DNA of 64,000 nucleotides, from positions 2,931,357-2,995,356 of the forward strand of contig VZQC01006589.1 in NCBI GenBank assembly GCA_009823505.1. Direction: 5' to 3'. The position numbers and the translations under genes are program-made. Below are positions 1-10,762 of this stretch, piece after piece; positions within the stretch are counted from its first letter, which is position 1, and every line of letters begins with the position of its first letter. The DNA is from Rhizomys pruinosus (lineage: Eukaryota; Chordata; Mammalia; Rodentia; Spalacidae). The notes below the pieces were generated by a model that ran no database searches, had not been told where the DNA came from, and was given only the letters and a program-made list of their open reading frames with translations.

Positions 1-41
1 ATATATAGCTATATACAATTTATTGATTTGCTCACGTGACA

Positions 42-430
42 GAGTTCAAGGAGTCCAACAGTAGCTGCACCACACTGGAAAGGCCGAGAGAATCCAGGGA
101 ACTGCTCAGTCCACAAGGCTGGATGTCTCAGTAGCCCCAATCTAGTGCTGAAGGCCCGAATGGATTCCAGGAGATCTGCCGGTCTCAGTACATGCTGGGA
201 TCCGAAAGGTTGATCACAGCAGCAAGACAAACTCACCAGATGAGAGAGAAAAGCTGCAGGAGAAAAGGGACCAGCTCCTTCTGCCATGGGCTTTTATACA
301 GCCTGCCGGTAGAAGGTAACGCCCACATTTGGGGTGGGCCATCCAGGTTGACGTGGTCCAATCCAAACATCCCTTTTGTCTTATTTGTTCCTTAGTCCAG
401 TCAAGTTGACACACAGGATTAACCATCACA
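42..430 (-). repeat. unclassified rodent interspersed repeat
   Basis: The stretch has the texture of a rodent dispersed repeat and ends with GTCAAGTTGACA followed by GATTAACCATCAC. Short open frames on both strands have no recognisable product. Family and orientation are uncertain. Confidence 0.3.
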
Positions 431-1072
431 GATGCCTTCTATTTTTATTTAGGGCAAATATAGGTCAAAATGTATCTCAGTGGGGGAGGTGCTTGCCACA
501 CCAACTCCAGTGTCGTCTGTGTGAGCAATGACGAAAGTCATAATAGCAGATGGGAGATGCGTGCCCTCCGAGGCTAAGCTCCCTGGAGGTCCCTGGCAAA
601 GTTCTCGGCTTTAGCTTCCAAGATCACGACGCGCTATAAAGATGTTCCGCTTCCTGGGTATTGGGCTTTGCATATTGTCTTTTGATTCTTTTCCTGAGTA
701 CAGCACGACCTCAGTCCCAGAACAAGGGACAGTTAAATGTGTCTGGAAATAAATCAGGTGAACAGAAGCTTCCACCCACTAACATCTGACTTACACAACG
801 TACATGGATATCTGTGAACCTAAGTAAAATCATACAGAGAAACATTATCTAAAGGCCCTTTTGTCCTAAAAGTCCCTACAAAGATATTATGAATGAAAAG
901 CATTACACTGAGTGATATCATAGGTCAGTTACAAATAACAAAAGTGTTTTTCCAGACTTAATAAAAATAAAAACTCAGTCCCTTAACCAAGGAGCTACAT
1001 CTGATAGAATTAGTAAAATAGAAATCTTAGTTAACAGTTATGCATGATAAAATACAATACTTGGTCAGAGGC

Positions 1073-1640
1073 ATGTGGCGGGTTTCTCCTTTAAGAAAAG
1101 TAATGTGGAAAAACAGAACTAATTAAGAGGCTCTCCCAGGCCATGGCTTGAATTACAGCCTAAAGATAACAAGCGGCCTTGGGAGGACGGGGAGATCAGG
1201 CACCAGGAAGGATGAGAAGAAACCAAATTGAAACTTCAAAGGGAAACAACGTCTCACTTCTCACAAACAAACTATCCATGGTTTATGGGTTTATGACCAC
1301 TGTTTGTTGCTTATCTCCCCTGCCCAGACGGCGTGAGCAATATACCATGTGTAAGGGCTTCTGGTTGATGTGTAAATTTAATTGGCTTGCTGTCCTTGGA
1401 AACCCAGGTGTGAATTCCTTAGTAATGGGTCTATTGTTCCTGGGAGACATGCTAATCCTGGTCCGTTTTCCCTGCTCTGTGGTATAAAAACAATTGATTT
1501 GCTCTCAGTAAAAAGCAGCAGATTCAAAGCCAAACTGGTGTTGTTTCTGTCATTTCGCCTAACCCGTGCCCTCCTTCCAAGACCCCAATTCCCGCAGTCT
1601 GAGGGAACCCCCGGCTGGGTCAGTCTGCGGTAGGTGCTCT
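1073..1640 (+). mobile_element. candidate solo LTR (class II ERV-like)
   Basis: The segment starts with TGTGGCGGG and contains a TATA box (TATAAAAA at 1483-1490), then an AGTAAA poly(A)-like signal at 1507-1512. These are followed by a pyrimidine-rich end with GTGTTGTTTCTGTCATTTCG, an arrangement typical of U3-R-U5 in rodent class II LTRs. No internal retroviral genes follow. I did not find a convincing target-site duplication, so the ends are approximate. Confidence 0.42.
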
Positions 1641-1704
1641 CCAGGTCCCACCCATTATGGAGGAGCTCTAGGTAGTTGATAGCTGCTGGGGGAGGGAGAA
1701 TCAT

Positions 1705-1935
1705 TCATGTTTTGAGGATGTTCCCACTAGTTGATTTCCCATACTCAGTGGATGGCCTACATCCATACACATATGAGAGCAATAATTGGACTTAATTGGT
1801 GGTCATAAAAAAAAAAAAGCCAAAGCACAAAATGAAGGCCTGAAGTTGGTGGAGGAGTTGGATAAGGGAAGTGGAGAATGTTTCAGTTTATACTTGTGTG
1901 ATTCAGGAATAAAGAAAAATTATAAAAAAGAAAAT
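1705..1935 (+). mobile_element. rodent L1 3' end
   Basis: The sequence resembles the 3' untranslated end of Lx-type rodent L1: CCCATACTCAGTGGATGG, a short A-run, GAAGTTGG-rich purine sequence, then AATAAAGAAAAATTAT as poly(A) signal and tail. It is severely 5' truncated and non-coding. Confidence 0.55.
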
Positions 1936-1971
1936 GATTCCTATGCTATAAGGTTGGAGTTCTTTTGTAGG

Positions 1972-2065
1972 GCCTGAGTGTAGAGCTCAGTGGTGGACTA
2001 CTTGTCTAGTGTGGGAAGACACTGTCTTGAGGCCTAGCCCCGGTACTCTGCACTGCATTAAAAAA
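1972..2065 (+). mobile_element. ID-type tRNA-derived SINE
   Basis: An ID-like A box (GAGCTCAGTGGTGGACTACTTG) is followed by GAGGCCTAGCCCCGGTACT and an A-rich tail. It is a diverged copy, not a functional tRNA gene. Confidence 0.5.
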
Positions 2066-2131
2066 GTTCTATAAAACTTTTGTTGTAAGAGTGTATCTAT
2101 ATGAATTGGATGGTAGTATTGTTATTATTTT

Positions 2132-2320
2132 TTTTAAGTTTTTTATTACTAATTTTATTTATTTCTGTATATGTATGAATGTACTGTCTGCATGCAGGTC
2201 CGTGAACCCATGTCATGCAATGCCGCGGAGGTAAGAAGAGGGTCTCGGATTCCCCTGGAACTGGAGTTCTCCTGGAATTGGAGTTGCAGACGGTCTTAGC
2301 CGCCATGTGGGTGCTGGGGA
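2132..2320 (-). mobile_element. B2 SINE, antisense, head missing
   Basis: This is an antisense B2: T-rich start, CTGTCTGCATGCAGG, CCGCGGAGG and the duplicated CTGGAACTGGAGTT/CTGGAATTGGAGTT unit. It stops at GCCATGTGGGTGCTGGGG before the Pol III A-box head, so the 5' end is truncated. Confidence 0.85.
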
Positions 2321-3343
2321 TTATTTTTACAATGATTATTTTACAATCATTATTTTTACAATGAGTTCCAGAGCAGTACATGTATCAAAAGACAACCTGT
2401 GAAGTAGAAAAAGGTCAGAAGATCTGTGTAATTAGAGTGTATAACCTGGGCAAGCTGTGTAAGGACTATGCACTTCTGATCTTACCAGGAAATTGGGTGC
2501 ATTATCTGTCCTGCATACCTTTCAGAGTGGTTGTGAGGACAAAAAGTGATACTGAGGACCTTTGCAATTGTAGAGCATGTGTTTAGTAACAGTGTCTACA
2601 AGGTGCTTTGCTGGGTGTTCCATTTGCCTTGAAGGCTATAATAGTTCCTATATGGCCGAGAGGTGGGTGCTTCCTGTATGATGCTGGTATGCACAGGTGT
2701 TCTGGCTGCACTTAGGAGAACATTTGTGGAGAGGGTTAAAGCAATACCCAACGAGCCAGATGCGTAATGCCCAGATGTGGGATGGGCAGGGCAGAAAGCT
2801 GTTATCCCTAAAGGTGACTCTTAGTTTTTTCATGTTAATGTGAGGTTACCACAACTTTTAGTTTCTTCACAGTTCTGTAGGTTAGAAGTCTGGCTTGATG
2901 AAGCTGGGTTCTCCATTTAGGGTCTTCTTAAGGGTTATATAGTCAATGTTATCCATGTCGTTTTCTCATGGGTGCTCACATGGCCATGGTCAAATGCAGT
3001 CTTTTGTGGTTGGAGGACAGGTCTAATCTCTCTGCTGGTGATTGAAGTGGCAAACAGTTTCTTGTCCCATGTTCCTGTAGGGATTTTTCTTTTTTATAAG
3101 CATAGCAAGAATACATCTCTCTAACCTAGGACTCTGCCCTCTAGACCAATATTTGAAGGGCTTAGGTAACTAGGTTCCACTTACCCAGGTAATTTTTTTT
3201 ATTAACTCAGTCAACTCAATTATTAGCTGAAAATAGGCTTTCAGAATCCCTTTTACCATATCATGCATGAGAGGGATACTTTATTCACAGGGCAAGGGTC
3301 ATTTGGGGCCATCTTAGAATTCTGCCTACTACAGTGACTAGAC

Positions 3344-3575
3344 TGGCTTTTTTTTTTTTTTAATTTATTCTTGTATGTGTATAAATGTACTGTCTGCATG
3401 TAGGTTTGTGCACCCGTGTCATGCAGTGCTGCAGAGGTCAGAAGAGGGCGTTGGATTCCCCTGGAACTGGAGTTAAAGGTGGTTCTCAGCCACCACGTGG
3501 GTGCTGGGGATCGAACCCGGGTCCTCTGCAAGAGCAGTCAGTGCTCTTAACCACTAGGCCATCTCTCCAGCCCCA
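3344..3575 (-). mobile_element. B2 SINE, antisense
   Basis: This is a full-length B2 in reverse orientation, ending in GGCCATCTCTCCAGCCCC. It lacks the 17-bp internal duplication seen in the younger copies of this window. Confidence 0.9.
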
Positions 3576-3584
3576 TGTTTACTT

Positions 3585-3728
3585 TTTTTTGAGTCAGGTT
3601 CTCACTTTGTAGCCCTGGCAGGCCCTGAATTCACTATTAGGCCAGGCTGTTCTTGAACTTACAGGTATCCACCCGGCTCTGCCTTCAATGTGCTAGGATT
3701 AAAGGCAAGTCCCACTACACTTGGCACT
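3585..3728 (-). mobile_element. B1 SINE, antisense, degenerate
   Basis: A reverse B1 directly abuts the preceding B2: GAGTCAGGTTCTCACTTTGTAG, GCCAGGCTGTTCTTGAACTT, GTGCTAGGATTAAAGGC. It is strongly diverged and therefore old. Confidence 0.7.
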
Positions 3729-3739
3729 GAGGTTCAAAT

Positions 3740-3925
3740 GACTGAAGGTCTCTGAAGGTACCCTTTTCTGGCATCAGCCTTGGTAGCTCTCCACCTTTGT
3801 AGCTTGTGTGGTTTGCATACTGTGGTTCTAGGTGTAAACTTTATACATGAGTGCTGAGGAGTCAAACTCCAACTCCCTGCTTGTGCAGCAGGCACTTAGC
3901 CTACTGAACCATCCACCCAGCTGTT
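3740..3925 (-). mobile_element. old tRNA-type SINE (B3/B4-like), antisense
   Basis: The right end, CTACTGAACCATCCACCCAGC, resembles a reverse tRNA-SINE head, and the upstream part has the usual diverged body. The family assignment is weak. Confidence 0.35.
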
Positions 3926-5014
3926 AAATGTCTCTCAACTTTAATGAAAGTTGTTTCTGGATATGAAAATCCTACTGTCTCTGACATTTTTAAAATAAAA
4001 ATGATTCAAAAATTTAAAGTTCATTAAAAACAAAGAAAGGTTGTCCATTTCACCTTAAGGTCCCCTTTAAGGTCTAGAGTAAACATGGTTTAGTAGCTGT
4101 GTTTTCCTGTCACAATTTTTAGGCAAGTATTGACTTTAATTATATGTTTATTTAAGCTAAAGTGTCATCATCTAGCTCTTTATTTACATTTTCAAGTCCC
4201 TACTCTTCTTTTGTCTTGGGTGGTGGAGGGCATCTTATCCCTTAAGGAGACTATGGATATAGCTGATAATCAGGCTATTATGACCTGATTTTCAGGTTCA
4301 GTTTTTAGAAGAGGTAGGGGTGTGTGTGTGGGGTGTGTTGGAATTCTTTATTGTAAGGAGCAGAGTTGATTCTATCTAGGCAGAAATAAAAGGGGTTCAT
4401 TAAGAATGGTAGCTGACAGTTACCTTGAGGGCTCTATTGCTGGGCGATTGCTACCTCTAGTCTCCTGGACTCTTCTAATAAAAATGTAGCTGCTCCAGCC
4501 TAGCACCTTCCACTACACTGCTGGCTTGATTGACTCTTTCAATATTTGTCCAATGCTTACCTAATGATGACCTTTAGCTGCATGTCTATTTTCTCTCTTA
4601 TGACTCAAAGGCTCATGTGGAAGTATCTGATTGGTAGATCTCAAGTTCCCTGTTACAGATAAAAAGATGACTGTGTTAGTAAGTTTTTAGAGCTTAACTT
4701 AGGAATTTATAAGAGCTGTTTATAGGAGAAAAAAAAAAAAACCTGGGTTAATAGATACTTTCTCGCTTTTACCATTTAAACTCATTTTGAGTTTAATATA
4801 CAAATTATTACCATTTAGAAATTAAAGAAGTAGGTTGCTATGGTTTCATTTTATATTTTGATTTTTGAAAAAAATTCACATCCTTGATGTAGCTTTAAGC
4901 ATAAAGTATGGAGCTGGTTGGCATCTTTTCCCCATGTACATGGCTAATTGTTTCCGTACTCTTTATTGGCTGTCTGTGAAGTTTTAACCTAGGTATGTCC
5001 CTGTGTGTATCCCT

Positions 5015-5015
5015 C

Positions 5016-5046
<31 letters not shown>
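5015..5046. repeat. (CTGT)n microsatellite
   Basis: About eight CTGT units in an otherwise unique stretch. Confidence 0.95.
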
Positions 5047-5934
5047 CCTGGTCTTCTGTGTGTATAGTGTTTATATGACATACGTACACTGTGCTCATGC
5101 TTTCGGTTCCACCCTAACCATAGCAGTGTGTATATGCGTTGACAGATTATAGAGTTCCATTTGTCCATTCAGGTTCTCATTTAGTTGACAAATATTTATT
5201 AAATGTTTTCTGGGTAAAGCTGTGTAGATACAGAAGAGAAAAGAATCAAGACATTCATTTGTACATGTAGGTGAGTTCAGATCTTACTTTGTTAGATGTA
5301 TAGGGGAGTCTTAAAGATTTGGTTTTATACTTTTAGGGTTGTTTTTAGCTCACATTACAGAAGACTAGTTTAATATTTGGACTCATCTGAGGGTTTGTAC
5401 TGAGGATTACAGTATTCAGGGTATCCTTGGCATCCCAGTACCCAGCAGTGGCATACAAGTAGGTTTAAAGAAAGGCTATTGACTAGAGAGGTGAAATGTG
5501 CTGTTTACCTGACATTCCATAGTGCAAATAATCTGGGACCTTAAAGATGAAATGGGCATTTTTTTTCATTTTTAATAAACTTTAAATTTTAGAATCATTT
5601 TGCCTTATAAGAAAGTAGCAGAGATAGTAGTGTTGTCACATACACTTCACTTGGCCTCAGTCTCCTCTAATATTGTAAATTACTAGTACAACCTTATGTT
5701 ATAAAGAGCCCTATACTTCCCAAACCTCATTTAGCTGAGATTGGCACAGTCAAGGCCAGGACCCTAGGTTAACTCAGGTCTTCTAGCCAATTATATTTTA
5801 GTTATTCTTTTCTGCCTATGTGCTTATTCCTTTCCTTTCTTTCACTGAGTTTTGGACTGAGAAACAAACTACCCAGGACATAGTGTACTGGTCAGTGTCG
5901 TCTTTCTAATTTGTACAATAATTTTTTAATGTAG

Positions 5935-6024
5935 GCTTCTTCCAACTCTTCAACACCAACAAGAAGTAGAAGCGGGACACTGTCACTTACAGAGCCACTT
6001 GATGAAACTGTGCCCAATAGAGAG
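5935..6024 (+). CDS. Golga4: Golga4 exon: N-terminal serine/threonine-rich segment
   Basis: This 90-bp exon encodes 30 residues (ASSNSSTPTR...VPNRE), phase 0 at both ends, bounded by TTTAATGTAG| and |GTAAGT. It matches the segment just after the first coding exon of golgin-245 with the family's length. The segment is polar and low in complexity (SSNSSTPTRSRS), basic and probably disordered. Golgin-245 is a long coiled-coil tether anchored at the trans-Golgi by a C-terminal GRIP domain that binds Arl1; its extreme N-terminal region captures endosome-derived vesicles. This exon sits just after that capture region. The upstream exon with the start methionine is outside the window. Identification rests on the exon chain as a whole, because 30 residues alone would be weak. 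Confidence 0.93.
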
Positions 6025-6635
6025 GTAAGTTTGACATTTCTGATAGACATCTCATAAGGAAGTAAAATGTAATGATAACAAAGTAAGGAACTATTTGACA
6101 AATCAGTTATTTAATTCCTAGGTATTGTTTTTATTAATAAAAATGCAATTAGTCAAATAATGTTCAGTCTGTATTTAGCAGAAGAAAGCTTGAGTTTTCC
6201 TGGGTATATTGTCTTTAAAAGTCCATATGGAGATCATAAAGGGGGTTACTAGGAATCTGAGTAATAACAATTTAAAAGTTTGGGAGTAGGCAGGCACAAA
6301 TGTGCTCTCCCTGTTACACAATAAAGCCCTGAAGTTAAAAAAAAATGCAATTAGTCATTTTACTTTTTCAGAAGTAGCAGTTATGTTTTTGAAAGCTATT
6401 TCTTGGAAAACCTTAATTCAAGAGGACAGTATTCCCTTCATTTACTATTTGTAGCTCTGAAAATTTTACAATTTGTTCAACATAGCATCATAAGGGAAAA
6501 GCTCCTATTTTGAAGCTGGTGGTTAGAATATGAAAAGTAACAATCAGTTCCTCATAACTAGCAACTGGCAGGAAAACTCAATTTCTTGAACTTTTTTTTT
6601 TTTTTAATCTTTTCTGTAAAGTGTAACACAATTAC

Positions 6636-6830
6636 AGAAAAGAAGGTGAGGGGGGATGGAGAGGTTAAGAGCACTGGCTGCCGAGAGGACCTGAGTTCAG
6701 TCCCCAGGACCCACATTGGGTGGCTTATGACAGCCTGTAACTACAGTCCCAGGGTTTCTGGTGCCCTGTTCTGGCTTCCGTGGGCACTGCAGACACACGG
6801 TATACATACATACACACTAAGAGGATAAGA
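6636..6830 (+). mobile_element. B2/B3-type SINE, sense, diverged
   Basis: GGATGGAGAGGTTAAGAGCAC, then GAGGACCTGAGTTCAGTCCCC and a CACACGG/ATACATACATACAC tail identify an old tRNA-derived B2/B3-type copy in gene orientation. Confidence 0.6.
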
Positions 6831-7229
6831 CATAAATGTCCATGCCAGTGAATTCTCGTGAGGGACTCTCCAAGACAAGGAACACTGGAAGCACTTCAGC
6901 CCCCATTCCCTAAGCAGTACCACTGTCCTTTTTTAATTTTTAGTCTAACCACATAAGTCTGCTTTCTGAATGTAAAGACTCCAGTTACACATTTGGGTTG
7001 TCCAGCTGTTGGCTGGGTTATGTTTCTGTGAGCATTGCTGTATGTTTCCTTTGGGATACATGTGTCAGCATGTCCACTGGTACACACTTTGGAAGAGTCA
7101 TTGTCACTAAGGACATAATTTGCTTTAACACTTAGAAGATAAGGTATTCCAAAGTGGCTATAGAAATTTGCCTATGCATTAGAAATTCCTGAAATTATGT
7201 TACTCTTCAGTAACTTCTTTTGACATTGT

Positions 7230-7720
7230 CTATGTTAGTCCATCCTTGCTATTACTTCCTAGGCTATTGGAGTCCTATTTACAAAGTGCTTACCTATGCC
7301 TATGTCTTGGAGTGTTTTCCTATAGGGCTTTCAAAGTTTCAGGTCTTTTATTAAAGCTTACTTTTTGGTACTGTGATGAAGAGGTTCTCATTCTTAACAT
7401 GTAGGGGCCTTCAGGTGGTCGCACCTGTGTCACTGTGTTTCTGGGTCTCCATGTCTGCTTTAGTGCCAGTGCCTTGCTGTTTTGGGCTCTTTCATAGTAT
7501 AATTTGAAATCAAGGATTGTGGTATTTTTAGCATTGCCTCTTCCTCAAGAATTCTTTAGCTATTTGGGGTTTCTTTGTTTCCATATAAGTTTTGGCAGTT
7601 TTTTTTTTCCCCCTAGTTTTGTGGAGAATGTCATTGGGACTTTCACAGAAATTGCTTTGAATACAAAGGTTGTTTTGGGTTATATCCATTTTCACAATTC
7701 TAATCCTTTTAATATATTTT
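7230..7720 (-). mobile_element. ancient L1 ORF2 3' portion, antisense (left part)
   Basis: Reverse-strand L1 ORF2 C-terminal sequence: TTTAGCTATTTGGGGTTTCT, GAGAATGTCATTGGGACTTT and related conserved blocks. It is broken by many stops and interrupted by the B2 at 7725-7938. Confidence 0.6.
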
Positions 7721-7724
7721 ATTT

Positions 7725-7938
7725 ATTATTTTTATTTTATCTGTATGAATGTAGTGCCTGCACATATGTAAGTGCACCCATGTTGCTCAGTGTCCACAGA
7801 GGCCAGAAGAGAGAGTCAGATCCCCTGGAAATAGAACTATGGATCGTTGTTAGCTGCCACGTGGGTGTTGAGAATGAAACCTTGGTCCTCTGCAAGACCA
7901 GCCAGTGCCCTTAACCACTGAGCCATCTCTCCAGCCCC
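7725..7938 (-). mobile_element. B2 SINE, antisense, inside L1
   Basis: A reverse B2 body ends in GAGCCATCTCTCCAGCCCC. It splits the old L1; similar CTCCTTTTAAT/ATCCTTTTAAT sequence on both sides looks like its target duplication. Confidence 0.85.
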
Positions 7939-7939
7939 A

Positions 7940-8180
7940 ATAATACTCCTTTTAATCCGTGAGCATGGGAGGTCTTTCCATCTTTTTCAGTTTCTTTCTT
8001 CAGTATTTTATACTTTTCATGGTAGAGCTCTTTCACCTCTGTGATTAGGTTTTGTTTTTCATTTGTTTGTTTTTGAGACTATTGTGAGTGGGATTTTCCT
8101 GGTTTCCAAAGTGCAGTTTGGTTAACTGTTGGGATGGCTGTCTCTTTCAGTTTTGTGTAAGAGTTTTCATAGTGAATGCA
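7940..8180 (-). mobile_element. ancient L1 ORF2 3' portion, antisense (right part)
   Basis: The reverse L1 continues after the B2: GGTCTTTCCATCTTTTTCAG and CATGGTAGAGCTCTTTCACC are typical of antisense ORF2. Non-functional. Confidence 0.55.
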
Positions 8181-8489
8181 ACCTTCTCTTGAGGGCTCAG
8201 TGTCCAGTACCATGCGGAGAAGAGAGAACCCGCTGCTATAGGCAGCAACCTAAAAGCAAACCAGATACAGAAATACAGTGAAGTCAGCTAAAGATGACTG
8301 CACCATTTGAGCCCAGGACTTTTGAGACCATCCATGGCAGCATAGACAGACCTCACCTTACAACAAATAAACCCAAACAGTGAACCACTGCACACTTTCC
8401 ATCTCAGAACAGGAAGAGACAAGTGTGTACCATTTCTGTTTGAGGTTGGCTCCACCTGCACTGGGCAAGAACATACAACAAAATGCAGA

Positions 8490-8650
8490 GACTAAATCTC
8501 TGTTTGCAGAGGATGTTTTATATATATATATATATATACAGAAAATTGCAAGGAATCTACTGAAATACTATTAGAATGTATGCATTTAGCAAGGTTCTAG
8601 ATGTGATACTAATTTATAGACTTACATTGTATTTCTATGGAATAGTATTT
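8490..8650 (+). mobile_element. L1 ORF2 reverse-transcriptase fragment, sense
   Basis: CTCTGTTTGCAGAGGATGTTTTA is the remnant of the L1 reverse-transcriptase active-site (FADD) region in sense orientation, with a (TA)n run at 8521-8539. It lies between antisense L1 pieces. Dead copy. Confidence 0.5.
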
Positions 8651-8809
8651 TTTTTTGTGTGTGTGTCTTTTCAGGACAGGGGGTCTCCCTGTAGCCCCAG
8701 CTGTCCTGGAACTCGCCGCATAGACCAGCTGGCCTTGAGCTCACAAAAATCCGCCTGCCTCTGCCAACTGAGTGCTAGGATTAAAGGCGTGTGGCACTAC
8801 GCCCGGAAT
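8651..8809 (-). mobile_element. B1 SINE, antisense
   Basis: Reverse B1 with GACAGGGGGTCTCCCTGTAG, CTGGCCTTGAGCTCAC and GTGCTAGGATTAAAGGCGTG. It separates two sense-oriented L1 fragments. Confidence 0.88.
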
Positions 8810-8849
8810 AGTAATTTTTTAAAAAGCCCAAAAATGTGGTTAATACACT

Positions 8850-8990
8850 GAAGAAGCATTTGACAAAATTCAACTCTGGTTCATAAGAGCACTCACCAAA
8901 TTAGGAATAGAAGGAAACTCACTCAGCATGATAAAATTTATTAAATACCCATAGCTAACATACAAAATGACAAAAGACAATACTTAAAAT
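8850..8990 (+). mobile_element. L1 ORF2 fragment, sense
   Basis: AGCATTTGACAAAATTCAAC followed by AAATTAGGAATAGAAGGAAA is a conserved sense L1 ORF2 block. It normally precedes the fragment seen at 8490, so the order is shuffled. Confidence 0.65.
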
Positions 8991-8994
8991 TTTT

Positions 8995-9182
8995 TCATTA
9001 CATTTTTTATTTATTTTGTTTATGTGTGTGGACATACATGGCATGGTGTCATGCAGAATCAGAGGACCACTTGTGGAAATAGTTCTTTCCTTCCACTTTG
9101 TGAGTCCCAGGGATCTAACTCAGGTCAGTCAGGCTTGGCTACAAGTACCTTTACTTAAACTCTGAGCCACATTGCTGGCCTC
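8995..9182 (-). mobile_element. B3-type SINE, antisense
   Basis: The segment shows a reverse tRNA-SINE layout: T-rich start, TGTGTGTGGACATACATGG, and a right end CTCTGAGCCACATTGCTGGCC. Diverged. Confidence 0.5.
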
Positions 9183-9237
9183 AGAAGACTGAGCATCTCA
9201 CCAGCCTGGTGTCTTCCCTGTTCATTTTCTTTGATCT

Positions 9238-9401
9238 TTTTTTTTTTTCTTTTTTTGGTCTTTTCAAGACAGGGTCTCCCTGCAGTCCCAGCTGTCCTGG
9301 AACTCACTCTGTAGACCAGGCTGGCCTTGAACTCACAAAGATCCGCCTGCCTGTGCCTCTCAAGTGCTAGGATTACAGGCGTGCGCCGCCACGCCCGGCT
9401 C
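9238..9401 (-). mobile_element. B1 SINE, antisense
   Basis: Nearly intact reverse B1, from a T-run and GGTCTTTTCAAGACAGGG to GCGTGCGCCGCCACGCCCGGC. Low divergence suggests a young copy. Confidence 0.93.
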
Positions 9402-9755
9402 TGCTCATTTTCTTATATGTTGAGGTGGACCCATGGTTTTATCCCTTACCCTATAGACTGTGATCTATTGTATTAATCCATGTAGGATGTGAGATTCACT
9501 TTGTGTTTCTGCAGTAAATCTCATTTGATTGTGGCATATAGTCTGGTTTATGGGTGGATTGGGTTTTGCTAAATTTTTGGAGGGTTTTCATGTATAAGGA
9601 TGTTCATCTTCAGTTTTCTTTGTCTTGTTTTAGAATCTCTGATTTTTTTTAAGTGATTGGATGAGTAGTTTGATCTCTATAGTTCATTCAGATCCATGCA
9701 GCTTTTCTGTTTATTACTTTTGATAATTTGTCCTAAATTATCTGATGTAATAGTA

Positions 9756-9796
<41 letters not shown>

Positions 9797-9955
9797 TCCC
9801 TCTCCCTCTCCCTCTCCCTCTCCCTCTCCCTCTCCCTCTCTGTTTTTTCCTCCACTTCAGCTAAAGGTTTGTTGCTCTTTTTGAGAAACTGACTTTTGGT
9901 TCTGCATTTCTTATTCAGTGCTGAGCATTTCCGAATTGGAAATGGCAAGGTGATC
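9402..9955 (-). mobile_element. ancient L1 ORF2 fragment, antisense, with CT tract
   Basis: Reverse L1 ORF2 blocks are visible (GTGGCATATAGTCTGG, GGAGGGTTTTCATGTATAAGG, AGCTAAAGGTTTGTTGCTC). The piece is interrupted by the simple repeat at 9759-9840. Confidence 0.55.
9759..9840. repeat. (TC)n plus (CTCCCT)n microsatellite
   Basis: A (TC)n run of about 32 bp passes directly into about eight CTCCCT hexamers, making an 82-bp pure pyrimidine tract on the + strand. Confidence 0.97.
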
Positions 9956-9969
9956 TTTGAAGTTTTGTT

Positions 9970-10184
9970 TTTCTCTTATTTTTAATTATTTTTTTAATGT
10001 GTATGAGTGTATTGCTTGCATGTGTGCAAGTATACTCGTGTCATGCAGTGCCCAAGGAGGTCAGAAGAAGGCATTGGATCTCCTGGAACTCAAGTTATGG
10101 ACAATCATTAGCCGACATATGGGTGCTGGATCCTCTGCAAGAGCAGTCAGTGCTCTTAATCACTGAGCCATCTCTCCAGCCCCT
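9970..10184 (-). mobile_element. B2 SINE, antisense
   Basis: Reverse B2 with GTGTCATGCAGTGCC, GAGGTCAGAAGAAGGC and an end at GAGCCATCTCTCCAGCCCC. No 17-bp internal duplication. Confidence 0.88.
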
Positions 10185-10210
10185 GAAGTTTTGTTCTTAA
10201 AAGTCTGTAT

Positions 10211-10365
10211 AGTAAGCTGGGTATACTAATGCACATCACTAATCCCAGCACTTGGGAAGCAGAGGCAGGTGGATCTCAGTGAGTTCAAGGCCAGCCTGGT
10301 CTACGTTTTGAGTTCCAGGTGAGCTGGAACAGGGAGACCTTGTCTCAAAAAGACCAAACAAACTT
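10211..10365 (+). mobile_element. B1 SINE, sense
   Basis: Sense B1: AGCTGGGTATACTAATGCAC, CACTTGGGAAGCAGAGGCAG, ACCTTGTCTCAAAAAGACC. Moderately diverged. Confidence 0.88.
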
Positions 10366-10616
10366 CACCTACTTTCTAGGGCTGATACATGTTTTTGCCC
10401 ATCTTTATATACCTTTGGTGTTTCTATTGAGACTATGGAGAGGTAAATAACCTGCCTTTTCTTTTTTAAGACTATATACGTAATAAATGTATCAATGTAG
10501 ACAGAATAGAACCTTGAATTACAGTCTTGAATTTGGCCAGCATGATTTACTCACAGTCTGTATTGCATATTTCTTCATCTGCTATTGCTCTGGACAATTT
10601 TACTCTATTTGTATAT

Positions 10617-10762
10617 GTGTGTCTTTTTGAGACAGGGTCTTCCTGTAACCCTACTTGTCCTGGAACTCACTGTAGACCATGCTGGCCTTGAACTCAAGAG
10701 ATTCACCTGCCTCTATCTCCTGAGTGCTGGGATCATAGGTGTGTGCCAACATACCTGGCATA
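10617..10762 (-). mobile_element. B1 SINE, antisense
   Basis: Reverse B1: TTTTTGAGACAGGGTCTTCC, GGCCTTGAACTCAAGAG, GAGTGCTGGGATCATAGGTG. Confidence 0.85.

Larger units (their letters stand above)
1..5934 (+). other. Golga4: Golga4 upstream intron (partial, 3' part)
   Basis: This is non-coding DNA before the first exon in the window. It carries an unclassified rodent repeat (about 42-430), a candidate LTR (1073-1640), an L1 3' end, an ID element, two B2 and one B1 copy, an old tRNA-type SINE and a CTGT microsatellite. The stretches 440-1070, 2390-3340, 3930-5010 and 5050-5600 show no gene and no repeat I can name. The first coding exon of the family (about 24 residues) is not seen, so it should lie upstream of base 1. 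Confidence 0.8.

Noticed and set aside
1..5934. Search for the Golga4 promoter, CpG island and first coding exon
   Set aside because: No CpG-rich stretch and no sequence encoding the family's first residues was seen; they must lie upstream of the window.
7504..7914. A 136-codon open frame on the + strand
   Set aside because: It runs through antisense L1 sequence into an antisense B2; there is no coding signature.
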